Below, in pieces: positions 7,206 to 18,509 of a DNA stretch of 64,000 bases; within the stretch, counting starts at the first letter, position 1; each line of letters begins with the position of its first letter. The stretch covers positions 1 to 64,000 of the forward strand of contig CAIWCD010000049.1 in NCBI GenBank assembly GCA_903911145.1, written 5' to 3'. Both the position numbers and the translations under genes were made by a program. The DNA is from an uncultured delta proteobacterium (GTDB taxonomy: Bacteria > Myxococcota > Myxococcia > Myxococcales > 40CM-4-68-19). Under the pieces are notes generated by a model. That model was given only the letters and a program-made list of their open reading frames with translations. It was not told the DNA's origin and did not search any database.

Positions 7206-8597
7206 TCACCCCTGTGAGTTGCCTGTGGATTGCGCGTGGATGGTCTCCGACGCAAGTCTTCTCAGCTGGTCAAAGCTGTTCAGCGACGGATCATCGAAGC
7301 ACTGTTCCAGCAGGCCGTGGAGCAGCTGGCCAACTGCAGGGCCAGGCGAAAGATGCAGCTCCGACATCAGCTGGCGCCCATTGATCGCGAGCTGCTGCAG
7401 CGTGAGTGGCGGGTTTGCCTGCAGGAGGAGACTGCAGCGCGCGTTCATCTGAGCATCGCGCGCAGGTTCGCCATCAGCCACAGCGAGCGACTTGCGCATC
7501 GCCAGAAGATCGGGCAGGGCGGAAACTCCGATGCGGGCCATCGCGCGACGGCAGGCGCCGTCGGTCGCCGTTGCGGCCAGCACGTGAGGCGCCTCGGATT
7601 GCAGGAGGAGGACACGATCGCGCAGGCGCGTCGGGAAGCGCAGCAAATCGAGGAGCGCGGCGCGCTGCTCAGCGGGCACCGGGAGTGTGAGGAGCGCGAG
7701 GCGCACCGAAAGAGATCTCTCGCTCGCATCAAGTGCGCGCAGCAGACGCCGCCACGCGATCGGATCTCGATCGGCAGAGTTGGCCATCTCTGGCGCAATC
7801 GCCTGCAGGAGTCCTGTGCGCCGCAGCAACCGGAGGCCGCGGCTGGCTGGACGCCCGCGCAGCAACAGCTTCTCGAGTTCGTCGCGGACGCGTTCCTGCG
7901 CGACCTGCTTGAACGTCGCGAGAGTCTCAACGATCGCGCGCTCCGTCTTGCGCTCGAGAGCCATGCGCAAAGTTCCGGCGAAACGCACTGCGCGCAGCGG
8001 GCGCAGACCGTCTTCGCTGAACCGCTCGCGTGCGTTCCCGACCGCACGGAGCCTGCGTTTGCGCAGATCGGCGAGGCCTCCAAAGGGATCCCGAAGCCCA
8101 CTGCCCTGCTCGGCCAGAGGGTCCCACGCCATCGCATTTACGGTGAAGTCGCGGCGCGCGAGGTCGCCTTCGATGTCGCCGAGAAACGTCACCGCACTCG
8201 GGCGTCGACCATCGAGATAAGGCCCTTCTCCGCGAAACGTCGTGACCTCCACCTTGTGCTCCTCGCCGTCTCCGCGCGCGAGAACCGTGACTGTTCCGTG
8301 CTGCATTCCGGTGGGAATCGCGCGGGGGAACAGCGCGAGGACCTGCTCGGGAAGCGCGTCTGTCGCGACATCGAAATCGGCGGGCCATCGCTCGCCCGTG
8401 GGAACCTCAACCTGCCCGAGCGCAAGGCGCGCGAGATCGCGCACGGCACCGCCTGCGAGGAACGCCTGCTTCCCCGCCCCGTGCAGCGTCCGCAACACAC
8501 CCAGCACGAGCGCAGGAACCCGCGCGCGCTCAAGCAGCGGCGCGGCCGGACCGCACTCGCTCGGATCCCTCGCAGCAGTTGAAGACGCAGAGTCCAT
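7206..8597 (-). CDS. cca: CCA tRNA nucleotidyltransferase / poly(A) polymerase family
   Basis: 463 residues with the class II nucleotidyltransferase head: GGAVRD (49-54), the metal-binding DFD (74-76), and RRDFTVNAM (148-156) before the neck. A helical C-terminal half follows, with RFSEDGLRPLRAVRFAG in the RNA-binding region. The family adds CCA to tRNA 3' ends or poly(A) tails to RNA, and short motifs do not separate the two reliably. Next door is a tRNA-Arg gene with no encoded CCA, which needs CCA addition. The domain layout and length fit bacterial CCA-adding enzymes without an HD domain. Confidence 0.88.
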   Translation of the reverse strand: MDSASSTAARDPSECGPAAPLLERARVPALVLGVLRTLHGAGKQAFLAGGAVRDLARLALGQVEVPTGERWPADFDVATDALPEQVLALFPRAIPTGMQHGTVTVLARGDGEEHKVEVTTFRGEGPYLDGRRPSAVTFLGDIEGDLARRDFTVNAMAWDPLAEQGSGLRDPFGGLADLRKRRLRAVGNARERFSEDGLRPLRAVRFAGTLRMALERKTERAIVETLATFKQVAQERVRDELEKLLLRGRPASRGLRLLRRTGLLQAIAPEMANSADRDPIAWRRLLRALDASERSLSVRLALLTLPVPAEQRAALLDLLRFPTRLRDRVLLLQSEAPHVLAATATDGACRRAMARIGVSALPDLLAMRKSLAVADGEPARDAQMNARCSLLLQANPPLTLQQLAINGRQLMSELHLSPGPAVGQLLHGLLEQCFDDPSLNSFDQLRRLASETIHAQSTGNSQG

Positions 8598-8622
8598 TTG
8601 TTTGGTATGTAGCCGCCGCTGC

Positions 8623-8696
8623 GCTCCCGTAGCTCAGATGGATAGAGCACCGGTTTCCTAAACCGGGGGTCGCCTGTTCGAATCAGGCCGGGGGCG
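8623..8696 (+). tRNA. tRNA-Arg (CCT anticodon), CCA not encoded
   Basis: The cloverleaf is clear. Acceptor GCTCCCG pairs with CGGGGGC (one wobble) and the D stem is GCTC/GAGC. Anticodon stem CCGGT/ACCGG encloses loop TTCCTAA, giving anticodon CCT (reads AGG Arg). T stem GCCTG/CAGGC carries TTCGAAT. The discriminator is G8696 and the next bases are CTC, so the 3' CCA must be added after transcription. The gene is divergent from the CCA-adding enzyme gene, whose start is 25 bases away. Confidence 0.95.
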
Positions 8697-8723
8697 CTCT
8701 TCTTCTATCCCGCCCGCCGATCA

Positions 8724-9251
8724 TTAAAACGAGATCAGCGATTCGACCGGCGTTCCGTTCTGCGCGAGCACGCTGCGGCCATTGAGGAACGTCAGTTCAA
8801 CGACGAAGAGGAAGGCGCCGATCTTCCCTCCCTGCTTTTCAACGAGGCGGCCCGCAGCACCCGCCGTACCTCCTGTCGCGAGCAGGTCGTCGATCACCAC
8901 GCATTTGTCTCCCGGCGTGATCGCATCGACGTGGGCTTCGAGAGTTCCAGTACCGTATTCGAGCGCATATTCCACGCGATCGGTGTGGTACGGCAGTTTC
9001 CCGAGTTTGCGCACGGGAGCGAGTCCAATCTTCAGCCGATCCGCGAGGGGCGCGCCGAAGAGAAATCCGCGCGATTCGATCGCTACAACGCGCGTGAACC
9101 CCTTGCCAGCGATCCGTTCGGCCAGTGCGTCGAGCACCGTTGAGAAGGCCTGCGCATCGCCGAGGACTGGCGTGATGTCCTTGAAGAGGATCCCCTCGGA
9201 AGGGAAATCGGGAATGTCGCGAATCAGGGTGCGCGCGCGTTCGAGAGTCAT
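8724..9251 (-). CDS. apt: adenine phosphoribosyltransferase
   Basis: 175 residues, the normal size for Apt. The PRPP-binding loop VVIDDLLATGGTA (118-130) is intact. The early segment IRDIPDFPSEGILFKDITPVL and the AIESRGFLFG loop are typical of the family. The enzyme salvages adenine with PRPP to AMP in the cytoplasm. The gene lies alone between tRNA-Arg and a 440-base gap. Other purine genes (guaB-guaA) are nearby on the same strand, upstream of that gap. Confidence 0.95.
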   Translation of the reverse strand: MTLERARTLIRDIPDFPSEGILFKDITPVLGDAQAFSTVLDALAERIAGKGFTRVVAIESRGFLFGAPLADRLKIGLAPVRKLGKLPYHTDRVEYALEYGTGTLEAHVDAITPGDKCVVIDDLLATGGTAGAAGRLVEKQGGKIGAFLFVVELTFLNGRSVLAQNGTPVESLISF

Positions 9252-9695
9252 GCGCGAACCTTATCGCGCGGCGGACGCCGAGGACAATGATCAACGCAGA
9301 GGTCGCGTGGCGCGTGAATGTCTGCGGCCAAAAAAACAACCGCCGAACGCATTGGGGGGAATGCGCCCGGCGGCCGGAGCAGCAGAGGTTACCCTCACTG
9401 CTCCCAGAGTTGAATAGCAACCGAGATCCGTTCACGCAAGGCTCGTGCGGGATTAACCAGAGCATCCCTGTGCGGAAAGACAGGCATTGCGCCGCTGCTG
9501 CCGATGTCTGTGTGTTGCGCGTGCAATTACCGAGTGAAAATGGAGCACTGGTGCCGTCGCGCGACCGCGTGCGTGTTCTAATAACAACTTAACCAATCGG
9601 GAAATCCCGAACAAGTTAAGGAGAACAAAGAAGCCATTGCTGGGCCGCGCCCAGAGTGCGAGCTGCCCGATCGACCAGTGTGCGACTCGTGGCGG
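9252..9695. other. intergenic stretch between guaA and apt
   Basis: About 440 bases with no credible gene. It must contain the apt promoter and the end of the guaBA transcript. The notable structure is the nested inverted repeat at 9588-9620, listed separately. The region around 9330-9350 has an A-rich run. Nothing resembling a purine riboswitch was recognised. Confidence 0.5.
9588..9620 (-). terminator. nested inverted repeat downstream of guaA, possible terminator
   Basis: CTTAAC (9588-9593) pairs with GTTAAG (9615-9620). Inside lies a perfect stem, TCGGGA/TCCCGA, with a two-base loop. On the minus strand this comes about 75 bases after the guaA stop and is followed by a short T-rich stretch (TTGTTATTAG). 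That makes a weak intrinsic terminator possible; a protein-binding palindrome in the apt upstream region is the alternative. The low GC content of the outer arms stands out locally. Confidence 0.45.
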
Positions 9696-11273
9696 CTATT
9701 CCCACTCGATGGTTGCAGGCGGTTTGCTGCTGACATCGTAGACGACTCGATTGATGCCGCGCACTTCGTTGGTGATGCGAGAGGAGATGCGGCCGAGCAG
9801 CTCCCAGGGCAGTCGCGCCCAATCCGCGGTCATTCCATCGAGCGATTCCACAGCGCGCAGCGCGCACGCACTCTCGTAGGTGCGCTCATCGCCCATGACG
9901 CCGACGGAGCGCACAGGGAGCAGCACGGCAAAAGCCTGCCAGAGCCGCTTGCGCAGCGCCTCGTCGGGATACTTGCCGATCTCGTCCTGCACGATTGCAT
10001 CGGCGCGGCGAACGAGACCCAGCCTCTCTTCGGTGATTTCTCCGAGGACGCGAATCGCGAGGCCCGGGCCGGGAAATGGCTGGCGCGAGACGATCGCTTC
10101 GGGAAGTCCAAGCTCGCGGCCGAGCGCACGCACCTCGTCTTTGAAGAGTTCGCGCAGCGGTTCCACAAGCGACATGCGCATCCGCTCGGGCAGTCCTCCA
10201 ACGTTGTGATGGCTCTTGATGACGGCCGAAGGTCCCTTGAATGAAACGCTCTCGATGACATCGGGATAGAGCGTGCCCTGCGCAAGAAAACGCGCATCCC
10301 CGTGCTCCGCGCGATCGCGCGCGACCTCGTGCTCGAAGACGGCGATGAACTCCGCCCCGATAATCTTCCGCTTGCGCTCCGGATCGGTAACCCCCGCCAG
10401 CGCTGTCAGGAAGCGCTCGCGCGCGTCCACGACCCGCAGCGGCAGATGATAACGATCCTTGAATGTCGCCTCGACCTGCTCGCGCTCGCCCAATCTTAAT
10501 AAGCCGTTATCCACAAAGATGCAGAGCAGCTTGTCGCCAATCGCCTGATGCAACAGCAGCGCAACCACGGCGGAGTCGACGCCGCCTGACATTGCGCAGA
10601 TGACGCGCTCAGCCCCGACCTGCGCACGAATCTTCGCGAGCGCTTCTTGCGCGTATCCCTGCATATGAAAGGAGAACGAGACGCCGCAATCCTCCAGGAA
10701 CGCGCGATAGAGCTCGAGGCCGCGCGGAGTATGTGCAACCTCGGGATGGAATTGAATTCCATAGAGTCGCCGCGTCGGATCTGCGACCGCGCAGAATGGG
10801 GAATTCCCGCTCGACGCGATCGTCTGGAAGCCCTCGGGCGCGGCCGACACCTTATCGCCGTGGCTCATCCAGACATCGATCTCCTGGCCCGCGAACGGGC
10901 GCAGCGGGCCGAGCAGAGATGCGTCATTCCCGACCTTGAGCTTCGCGAGACCATATTCGCGGTGGGCCGTGCGATCGATCGCGCCGCCGAGAAGTTTGGC
11001 CATCAACTGCAGGCCATAGCAGACGCCGAGAACGGGAACGCCGAGATTAAACACCTCCCGGTCAACCAGTGGCGCGCCCGGCGCCTCCACGCTCGAGGGG
11101 CTGCCCGAAAGAATGATCCCGCGCGCATTGAACGCGCGAATCTTCTCGAGCGGCATCGTGCAGGGATGGATCTCGCAATAGACGTGCAACTCACGCACAC
11201 GCCGTGCGATCAGCTGCGTGTATTGCGAGCCGAAATCGAGGATGAGGATCTTCTCTGCGTGCAGATCGGCCAC
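9696..11273 (-). CDS. guaA: GMP synthase (glutamine-hydrolysing)
   Basis: 525 residues with both halves of GuaA. The class I glutamine amidotransferase has the nucleophile Cys85 in [10 protein letters not shown] and the partners His176 and Glu178 in QFHPEV. The ATP pyrophosphatase domain has the P-loop SGGVDS (229-234). The C-terminal dimerisation domain ends in the usual PPATIEWE. It converts XMP to GMP in the cytoplasm. It lies 48 bases downstream of guaB on the same strand, the classic guaBA operon, and is likely regulated with it by guanine supply. No frameshift or missing catalytic residue is seen. Confidence 0.98.
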   Translation of the reverse strand: MADLHAEKILILDFGSQYTQLIARRVRELHVYCEIHPCTMPLEKIRAFNARGIILSGSPSSVEAPGAPLVDREVFNLGVPVLGVCYGLQLMAKLLGGAIDRTAHREYGLAKLKVGNDASLLGPLRPFAGQEIDVWMSHGDKVSAAPEGFQTIASSGNSPFCAVADPTRRLYGIQFHPEVAHTPRGLELYRAFLEDCGVSFSFHMQGYAQEALAKIRAQVGAERVICAMSGGVDSAVVALLLHQAIGDKLLCIFVDNGLLRLGEREQVEATFKDRYHLPLRVVDARERFLTALAGVTDPERKRKIIGAEFIAVFEHEVARDRAEHGDARFLAQGTLYPDVIESVSFKGPSAVIKSHHNVGGLPERMRMSLVEPLRELFKDEVRALGRELGLPEAIVSRQPFPGPGLAIRVLGEITEERLGLVRRADAIVQDEIGKYPDEALRKRLWQAFAVLLPVRSVGVMGDERTYESACALRAVESLDGMTADWARLPWELLGRISSRITNEVRGINRVVYDVSSKPPATIEWE

Positions 11274-11321
11274 GAACGACTCCGGGCTAAGAGCTGATTA
11301 AAAACCTCTGCAGCGGCTTGA

Positions 11322-13590
<2,269 letters not shown>

Positions 13591-13690
13591 TCTCTCTCCA
13601 GAAGACGGCGGGGCCCACGGTGGAGCCTGTTTTCCGCCGCGGTGTCAAGCAGGGTTTGCTCGCGGCGGCCAGGGTGGATGCGGGTTGGGT

Positions 13691-14194
13691 TCACGCTTTG
13701 CGCTTGCTCACCTGCCAGGCGAGAAATTCGCGCATCGGTCCCCGCGCTTCCCGAAGCCTCTCGGCGAGATCGGCGGAGAGGGCGAGCATAAGCTTCATGG
13801 CCGCACCGGGCTTGTCGTTTCGCAGCGTCTCGAACGCGTCGCGGCTGAGCACGACCAGCTCGACGTCGCTGGCGGCCCAGGCGGAGACAAGATGCTCACC
13901 TCCTGCGAGCAGACCGACGCCGCCGAGCGCATCGCCGACGAGGATCTCTCCGAGGGACTCGGAGCCATCGCGTGCGCGAAGCTGGAGCGTCCCGCGCGCG
14001 ACGATCGAAAGACCGTCTGCGGGATCGCCGGCGCGCATCGCGTACGTGCCGCGGCCGACGCTGCGCTGGATGGTGGCCGCAGCGAGAATGCGCAACCCGA
14101 CATCGGTGAAGTCGCGCAGCAGCGGCGCTACGCGAAGCGCGTCGAAACGATCGACCACGATGGGCGCGGGCTTGATGCTTCCGGGCGCGATCAT
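13691..14194 (-). CDS. cyclic-nucleotide-binding-domain protein
   Basis: 167 residues forming one CNB beta-roll. The order is DALRVAPLLRDFTD, then the RAGDPADGLSIVARGTLQLR strands, then GEILVGDALGGVGLLAGGEH in the phosphate-binding-cassette position. A C-terminal helix follows. There is no DNA-binding domain, so it is probably a partner or sensor rather than a transcription factor. The cassette lacks the FGE..L..R.ps.R arginine that contacts cyclic phosphate in classical binders, so ligand binding is doubtful. The start overlaps the stop of the carbonic anhydrase-like gene by four bases (ATGA), which implies translational coupling. Confidence 0.75.
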   Translation of the reverse strand: MIAPGSIKPAPIVVDRFDALRVAPLLRDFTDVGLRILAAATIQRSVGRGTYAMRAGDPADGLSIVARGTLQLRARDGSESLGEILVGDALGGVGLLAGGEHLVSAWAASDVELVVLSRDAFETLRNDKPGAAMKLMLALSADLAERLREARGPMREFLAWQVSKRKA

Positions 14195-14718
14195 GCCCGC
14201 TCCGTGCGATGGAGCGCCGCAAGCGAGACGTACTGGGCCGCGTGCACGCGACGAAATTTGATCTCCTCGTCGGTGAGCGCTCGGACAACGCGCGCGGGCG
14301 CACCGATCGCGAGCACGCGTGGCGGAATCTTCGTGCCGGGCGTAACCAGCGCGGACGCGCCGATCATCGACTCCTCGCCAATCTCTGCACCATCGAGGAC
14401 CACCGCGCCGATCCCGATCAGGCAGGCGTCGGCGAGGATGCAGCCATGCAGCACCGCGCGATGGCCGATGGTGACGTCGTCGCCGATCACGGTGTCGTGC
14501 TGGCCTCCCGTGACGTGGATGGTGCAGAGGTCCTGCACGTTGGTGCGCGCGCCGATGCGGATTGTCCCGACATCTGCGCGCACGACCGAATTGAACCAGA
14601 TGCTCGCGCCGTCACCGAGGAAGACATCGCCGATCACCTGCGCGCCGTCGGCGATGAAGACGTCCTTGCCGAGTTTTGGGCTCTTGCCCCCGAAGACGTG
14701 GATCATGGTTCCGCTCAC
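14191..14718 (-). CDS. gamma-carbonic anhydrase / hexapeptide-repeat protein (YrdA-like)
   Basis: 175 residues of left-handed beta-helix with repeated [IV]GxxxxI units (IGDVFLGDGASIWFNSVVRA, VTIGHRAVLHGCILADACLI). Three histidines in the zinc-ligand positions are present: His68 in CTIHVTGG, and His86 and His91 in IGHRAVLHG. This family includes true carbonic anhydrases and many relatives without shown activity, so CO2 hydration is possible but not certain. It overlaps the genes on both sides by four bases, inside a three-gene coupled unit with a 2TM coiled-coil protein and a CNB protein. The functional link among them is unknown. Confidence 0.85.
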   Translation of the reverse strand: MSGTMIHVFGGKSPKLGKDVFIADGAQVIGDVFLGDGASIWFNSVVRADVGTIRIGARTNVQDLCTIHVTGGQHDTVIGDDVTIGHRAVLHGCILADACLIGIGAVVLDGAEIGEESMIGASALVTPGTKIPPRVLAIGAPARVVRALTDEEIKFRRVHAAQYVSLAALHRTERA

Positions 14719-16007
14719 GCCTTCTCTCGCGGCGCAACCGATGCCGTCGCGCTGTTCGACGAGGCCGACGCAGGTCCATCGCCGAGCGCGCGCAGCCGAT
14801 CGGCATCGCTCGACTGGGCATTCACCTTCTCGAGCGCGTCGGCAAGCGCGCTGGCCTCCTGCGAGAGCGTCTCGAGACTGCGCCGAAGGCCCGCGCCAGC
14901 CACGTCAACCGAGACCGAATCGGCTGAGCGCATCCGAACCACCTGCGTGTAGAGGCTCTCGAGCGTGTAGTAGATCCGCGTCTGCTCGGCTTCGAAACGC
15001 GAGGCGCTGCGCGACAACTCGAGCCGCTGTTCCCTCTGCTGGTCGAGAGCGGCGAGTGCGGAGGCGAGCCGCGTGCGCGTCACCTCGTCCGTCTCCGCGT
15101 CGATGCGTGCCTGAAGCGCGCCTCGCTCGCGGGAGAGGCGTGCATCCTCGTCGGCAGAGAGAAATCGCCGCACATCCCGCTCTCGGCGCGTCAGGTTCTT
15201 GCAGGTCTCGCGCAGCGCGGCGACGGTCTGCTCCGGCTTGACGAAGATCTCGCGCACGGGTTCAGGGGAGTCGCGCAACTCGACCAGGATTTTGTCGCAG
15301 ACCGCGTCGACGCGCGCATCGCGGGGATCAACAGATGCTGCCTGGCTCGTCTGCGGTGCATCCGGCGCACCAGCACGCGCAGCCGCGCCAGGAGTGGTCG
15401 CGCGCGCTTTCGGGTCGGCGAGATCACCGAACACGGCACCGACGGCGCGAATGCCATCGAACAGATCCTTCACGTCGCTGGCAATCCGGTCAGCGGACCC
15501 GAGTCCTCCAAAACGCTTTGCTCGTGCGCTCGCGTGCGCATCGCCGCCAAGCGATGGACTCGCAGACGTTGCGCCGGTGGGAGCCGCGCCCAGCGAGGAC
15601 GAAACGCGAGCGCTCTCTGGTTGCAGCGCGCCCTGGCCGACGTGGCGCGCGATCACCTTCGACCCGCGCCTCCCGAGATAGGCCGCCGGGAAGACCAGCC
15701 ACCAGAGCGAACCGAGCGATGCGAGCGCGACAATGAAGAGCATGATCGCGCCAGCGGACCAGAGGTAGCCCTGAAAGAGCGTCGCGTTGGCGAGGCGGGC
15801 CTCTCGCTCTGCGCGCTTGCGCAGTTTCTTCTCGAGCCGCCGCTGCCAGCGCTCGCGCCCCCAGTCCGGATAGGCGCTTCGCAGGCTGTGGGTCCAGGCC
15901 TTGACCATCTCGTCCTGCTGCTGGATCCCCTGCTGCATCGCCTCCTGCGCACGGCGAAGGCTCTGCTGGAGCTGGTCCTCCCAATCTGGGGCGCGGTCGC
16001 GGCTCAC
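14715..16007 (-). CDS. 2TM-domain coiled-coil membrane protein of unknown function
   Basis: 430 residues. A charged N-terminus with a basic helical segment (WQRRLEKKLRKRAEREARLA) leads into two close transmembrane helices (about 65-105, LWSAGAIMLFIVALASLGSL and WWLVFPAAYLGRRG). An Ala/Ser/Gly-rich linker follows. The C-terminal half is mostly coiled coil, with many Arg and Glu residues and a phosphate-transport or stress-scaffold feel. No family is recognised with confidence. It is the first gene of the coupled unit with the gamma-carbonic anhydrase and CNB proteins, so it may anchor or sense for them at the inner membrane. Confidence 0.7.
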   Translation of the reverse strand: MSRDRAPDWEDQLQQSLRRAQEAMQQGIQQQDEMVKAWTHSLRSAYPDWGRERWQRRLEKKLRKRAEREARLANATLFQGYLWSAGAIMLFIVALASLGSLWWLVFPAAYLGRRGSKVIARHVGQGALQPESARVSSSLGAAPTGATSASPSLGGDAHASARAKRFGGLGSADRIASDVKDLFDGIRAVGAVFGDLADPKARATTPGAAARAGAPDAPQTSQAASVDPRDARVDAVCDKILVELRDSPEPVREIFVKPEQTVAALRETCKNLTRRERDVRRFLSADEDARLSRERGALQARIDAETDEVTRTRLASALAALDQQREQRLELSRSASRFEAEQTRIYYTLESLYTQVVRMRSADSVSVDVAGAGLRRSLETLSQEASALADALEKVNAQSSDADRLRALGDGPASASSNSATASVAPREKA

Positions 16008-16111
16008 GGGGAGGCGGTTTCTAACACGGCACGCGCCTGCGCGCTCGACCGGAGGTTGCGACCCGCTGCCATTCCACGGTAGTGCGAGCGCGTCGCTTGG
16101 CCGCTCTCTCT

Positions 16112-16867
16112 ATGCGAACTCGTCATTCATTCATCGCCTTGCTCATCCTCGCCGTCAGCGCGCGGACGCTCGCAGAGCCCTCGCCGCCGACGTTGCCGCC
16201 GATTCCAGCGGGCATGGGGCGGATTGCTGGACATATTCGTTCGGCAGGCCCCGCAATTTCGCTGCCCCGTCAAGGTGGCGCGGTTGTCACGCTCGGCGAT
16301 GGGCAACTCACGCCCGCACAGAGCAAGGATCGCCAGGCCTGTGGAGAGCCGCCAGCCGAACCGCCGCTCCAACTCGGCAACGGTGGTGCAGTCGTGAATG
16401 CGCTGGTCTGGGCTCCCGATGGCCCCGTTCCAGCGAAGGGCGCGCATCCCGCCGCGACCGCAGCGGTCGAGCAGTGCAGGATCGTGCCGCACCTGATCGT
16501 GACCAATCCGGGCGCGGAACTCTCGCTCATCAATCGCGACGCGCTCTACCACAACGTTTCCGGCACGGGAGCGCTCAAGTTCAGCTACGCGCTGGTGCTC
16601 AAAGGACACGCGGTTCCGGTTCACATGAAGAAGCCCGGACTGACGGTGCTCGGGAGCACGAATCACCCGTGGATGCACGCGTTCGTGCAGGTGTTGCCGA
16701 CAGCCGTCTGGGGCTTGACTGGCGCGGACGGGAGCTACTTCATAGATCTCCCGCCGGGGCGCCACGGATTGAAGGTCTGGCACGAGCAACTCGGTGAGCA
16801 ACTGGACCTGGTGGACGTCCACGCGGGCGGTACGACGCTGAAGGATTTCACCTTCGCGCCTCGCTGA
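16112..16867 (+). CDS. secreted cupredoxin-like / carboxypeptidase-regulatory-like protein
   Basis: 251 residues with a clear signal peptide (RTRHSFIALLILAVSARTLA, cut before EPS). A beta-rich periplasmic body follows: GRIAGHIRSAG at the start, and NRDALYHNVSGTG and STNHPWMHAFVQVL near the places where plastocyanin-like proteins carry copper histidines. The last part (TGADGSYFIDLPPGRHGLKVWHEQLG) looks like a carboxypeptidase regulatory or Ig-like repeat. His residues in HNVSG, HPWMHAF and KVWHEQL could bind copper, but a full Cu site is not demonstrated. The start is the ATG before RTRHSF; the GTG at 16082 would spoil the signal peptide. Confidence 0.65.
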   Translation: MRTRHSFIALLILAVSARTLAEPSPPTLPPIPAGMGRIAGHIRSAGPAISLPRQGGAVVTLGDGQLTPAQSKDRQACGEPPAEPPLQLGNGGAVVNALVWAPDGPVPAKGAHPAATAAVEQCRIVPHLIVTNPGAELSLINRDALYHNVSGTGALKFSYALVLKGHAVPVHMKKPGLTVLGSTNHPWMHAFVQVLPTAVWGLTGADGSYFIDLPPGRHGLKVWHEQLGEQLDLVDVHAGGTTLKDFTFAPR

Positions 16868-16908
16868 ATCACACCAGGCGCGAACGCTCGATGCAGAGGA
16901 GAGACACG

Positions 16909-17322
16909 ATGGCGGCACAGATCGATCGGGAGTTTCTTACCCTCTGGGTTCGCGCTGAACTCGAGGCCGCAGGCGATGCCGCGCTCATCCAGCCGCTCAT
17001 CGCGCGCGCGCTTTCCGAAGGACTTGATCAGGACGAGGCCGAGCTTGACGCCTCTGGGCAGATCGCCGAGCAGCGCGGTTGGCTCGATCGGCTTGAGTTG
17101 GCCTGCGGCGATCTGGCGCTCGCGGAGGTGCGCGAGGCGCGTGGCCAGAGCGAGCGGTTGGAAAAGAGCGGTGGGCATTCTGCCATCGCATTCCTCCGCG
17201 CCACGCCAGGCGTTGTCGAGCGGCTCATCCTGCTTGGAGAGACGCTGGCGCAGGATCCGAACGCACGTGTCGCCGAGTTGACCTCGCCCCTCGGTGGAAC
17301 GCCGGGTTGCTCGCTGCGCTAG
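16909..17322 (+). CDS. small cytoplasmic helical protein of unknown function
   Basis: 137 residues starting at an ATG with GGAGAG seven bases upstream; the upstream ATG at 16891 lies inside the ribosome-binding region and is discarded. The protein is helical and acidic (ALSEGLDQDEAELDASGQIA, LAEVREARGQSERLEK), with no signal peptide, membrane segment or cysteine motif. No family recognised. It sits 41 bases after the secreted protein and 79 bases before the alcohol dehydrogenase, all in the same direction. Confidence 0.55.
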   Translation: MAAQIDREFLTLWVRAELEAAGDAALIQPLIARALSEGLDQDEAELDASGQIAEQRGWLDRLELACGDLALAEVREARGQSERLEKSGGHSAIAFLRATPGVVERLILLGETLAQDPNARVAELTSPLGGTPGCSLR

Positions 17323-17401
17323 CGCACCGTCCCACCGCGGTCGGCATCGCAGGCTCGATCGATTCCGTGCGCAGCTGCACGCCACCACGAAGGAGAACAC
17401 C

Positions 17402-18448
17402 ATGATTGAGACGCGCGCCTACGCGGCGTTCGATGCAACCTCTCCCCTGCGCCCCTACTCGTTCACGCGGCGCGAGCCCGGCAGCCGCGATGTCGAGATC
17501 GAGATCCTCTTCTGCGGAATCTGCCACTCCGACGTGCACCAGGCGCGCAACGAATGGCACGGCTCGGTCTATCCGATGGTTCCGGGCCATGAGATCGTCG
17601 GCAAGGTCGCGCGCGTCGGGAGCGCCGTGAAGGGCTTTCGCGTCGGTGAGCGCGTCGGCGTGGGCTGCCTCGTCAACAGCTGCGGCACCTGCGCGGCGTG
17701 CACGCGCGGCGATGAACAGTACTGTCTGAACGGGCCGGTCTTCACCTACAACTCGCCCGATCGCGACGGCACGCGCACGCAAGGTGGCTACTCGACGCGC
17801 GTGGTGGTTGACGAGAAGTTCGTGCTGCGCGTCCCCGAGTCGATCGCGCCCGAAGCCGCAGCGCCGCTGCTCTGCGCAGGCGTGACGACGTTCAGCCCTC
17901 TGCGCCGGTGGAAGGTCGCGAAGGGCCAGCGCGTCGCGGTGGTCGGGTTGGGCGGACTCGGCCACATGGGCGTGAAGCTCGCGGCCGCCATCGGCGCGGA
18001 GGTGACGCTGATCAGCACGTCGGAGAAGAAGCGCGCGGATGCAAAACGGCTGGGCGCGACCGACTTTCTGCTCAGCAGCGACGCCAGCGCGATCGCGGCC
18101 GCGCGCGATCGCTTCGACTTCATCCTCGACACCGTCTCCGCGCCGCACGACCTCAGCGCACTTCTCTCGATGACCGCGCTCGACGGTGCCCTCGTGCTCG
18201 TCGGCGCGCCCCCCGTGCCGGTGCCGGTGGCCGCGTTCTCGCTCATCAACAAGCGGCTCACGCTCGCCGGTTCGCTGATTGGAGGCATTCGCGAGACGCA
18301 GGAGATGCTCGACTTCTGCGCGGCACACAAGCTGGGCGCGGACGTCGAGGTGATCGCAGCTTCGCAGGTCAATGAGGCCTACGAGCGCATGCTGCGAAGC
18401 GACGTGAAGTATCGCTTCGTCATTGACGCGAGCAGCCTGCGGAACTGA
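17402..18448 (+). CDS. zinc-dependent NAD(P)H alcohol dehydrogenase (cinnamyl-alcohol/YahK type)
   Basis: 348 residues of the medium-chain dehydrogenase superfamily. Catalytic zinc ligands are Cys41 (GICHSDVH), His63-Glu64 (PGHE) and Cys158 (LLCAG). Structural zinc cysteines are 94, 97, 100 and 108. The Rossmann motif GLGGLG is at 182-187. The GICHSDVHQARNEWHGSVYP block and overall length match the YahK/cinnamyl-alcohol dehydrogenase branch, which reduces aldehydes with NADPH. The ATG at 17402 has AAGGAGAA upstream. Substrate unknown; aldehyde detoxification is a reasonable guess. Confidence 0.92.
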   Translation: MIETRAYAAFDATSPLRPYSFTRREPGSRDVEIEILFCGICHSDVHQARNEWHGSVYPMVPGHEIVGKVARVGSAVKGFRVGERVGVGCLVNSCGTCAACTRGDEQYCLNGPVFTYNSPDRDGTRTQGGYSTRVVVDEKFVLRVPESIAPEAAAPLLCAGVTTFSPLRRWKVAKGQRVAVVGLGGLGHMGVKLAAAIGAEVTLISTSEKKRADAKRLGATDFLLSSDASAIAAARDRFDFILDTVSAPHDLSALLSMTALDGALVLVGAPPVPVPVAAFSLINKRLTLAGSLIGGIRETQEMLDFCAAHKLGADVEVIAASQVNEAYERMLRSDVKYRFVIDASSLRN

Positions 18449-18509
18449 CGTAAGCGCGGCAGCATCAAACGACTCGTCTTGCGCGCGCATTGTCGTAGAG
18501 TGCCGCGCA

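Noticed and set aside
17225-18490. Minus-strand frame of 421 codons
   Set aside because: Antisense to the alcohol dehydrogenase, whose zinc and NADP motifs establish the coding strand.
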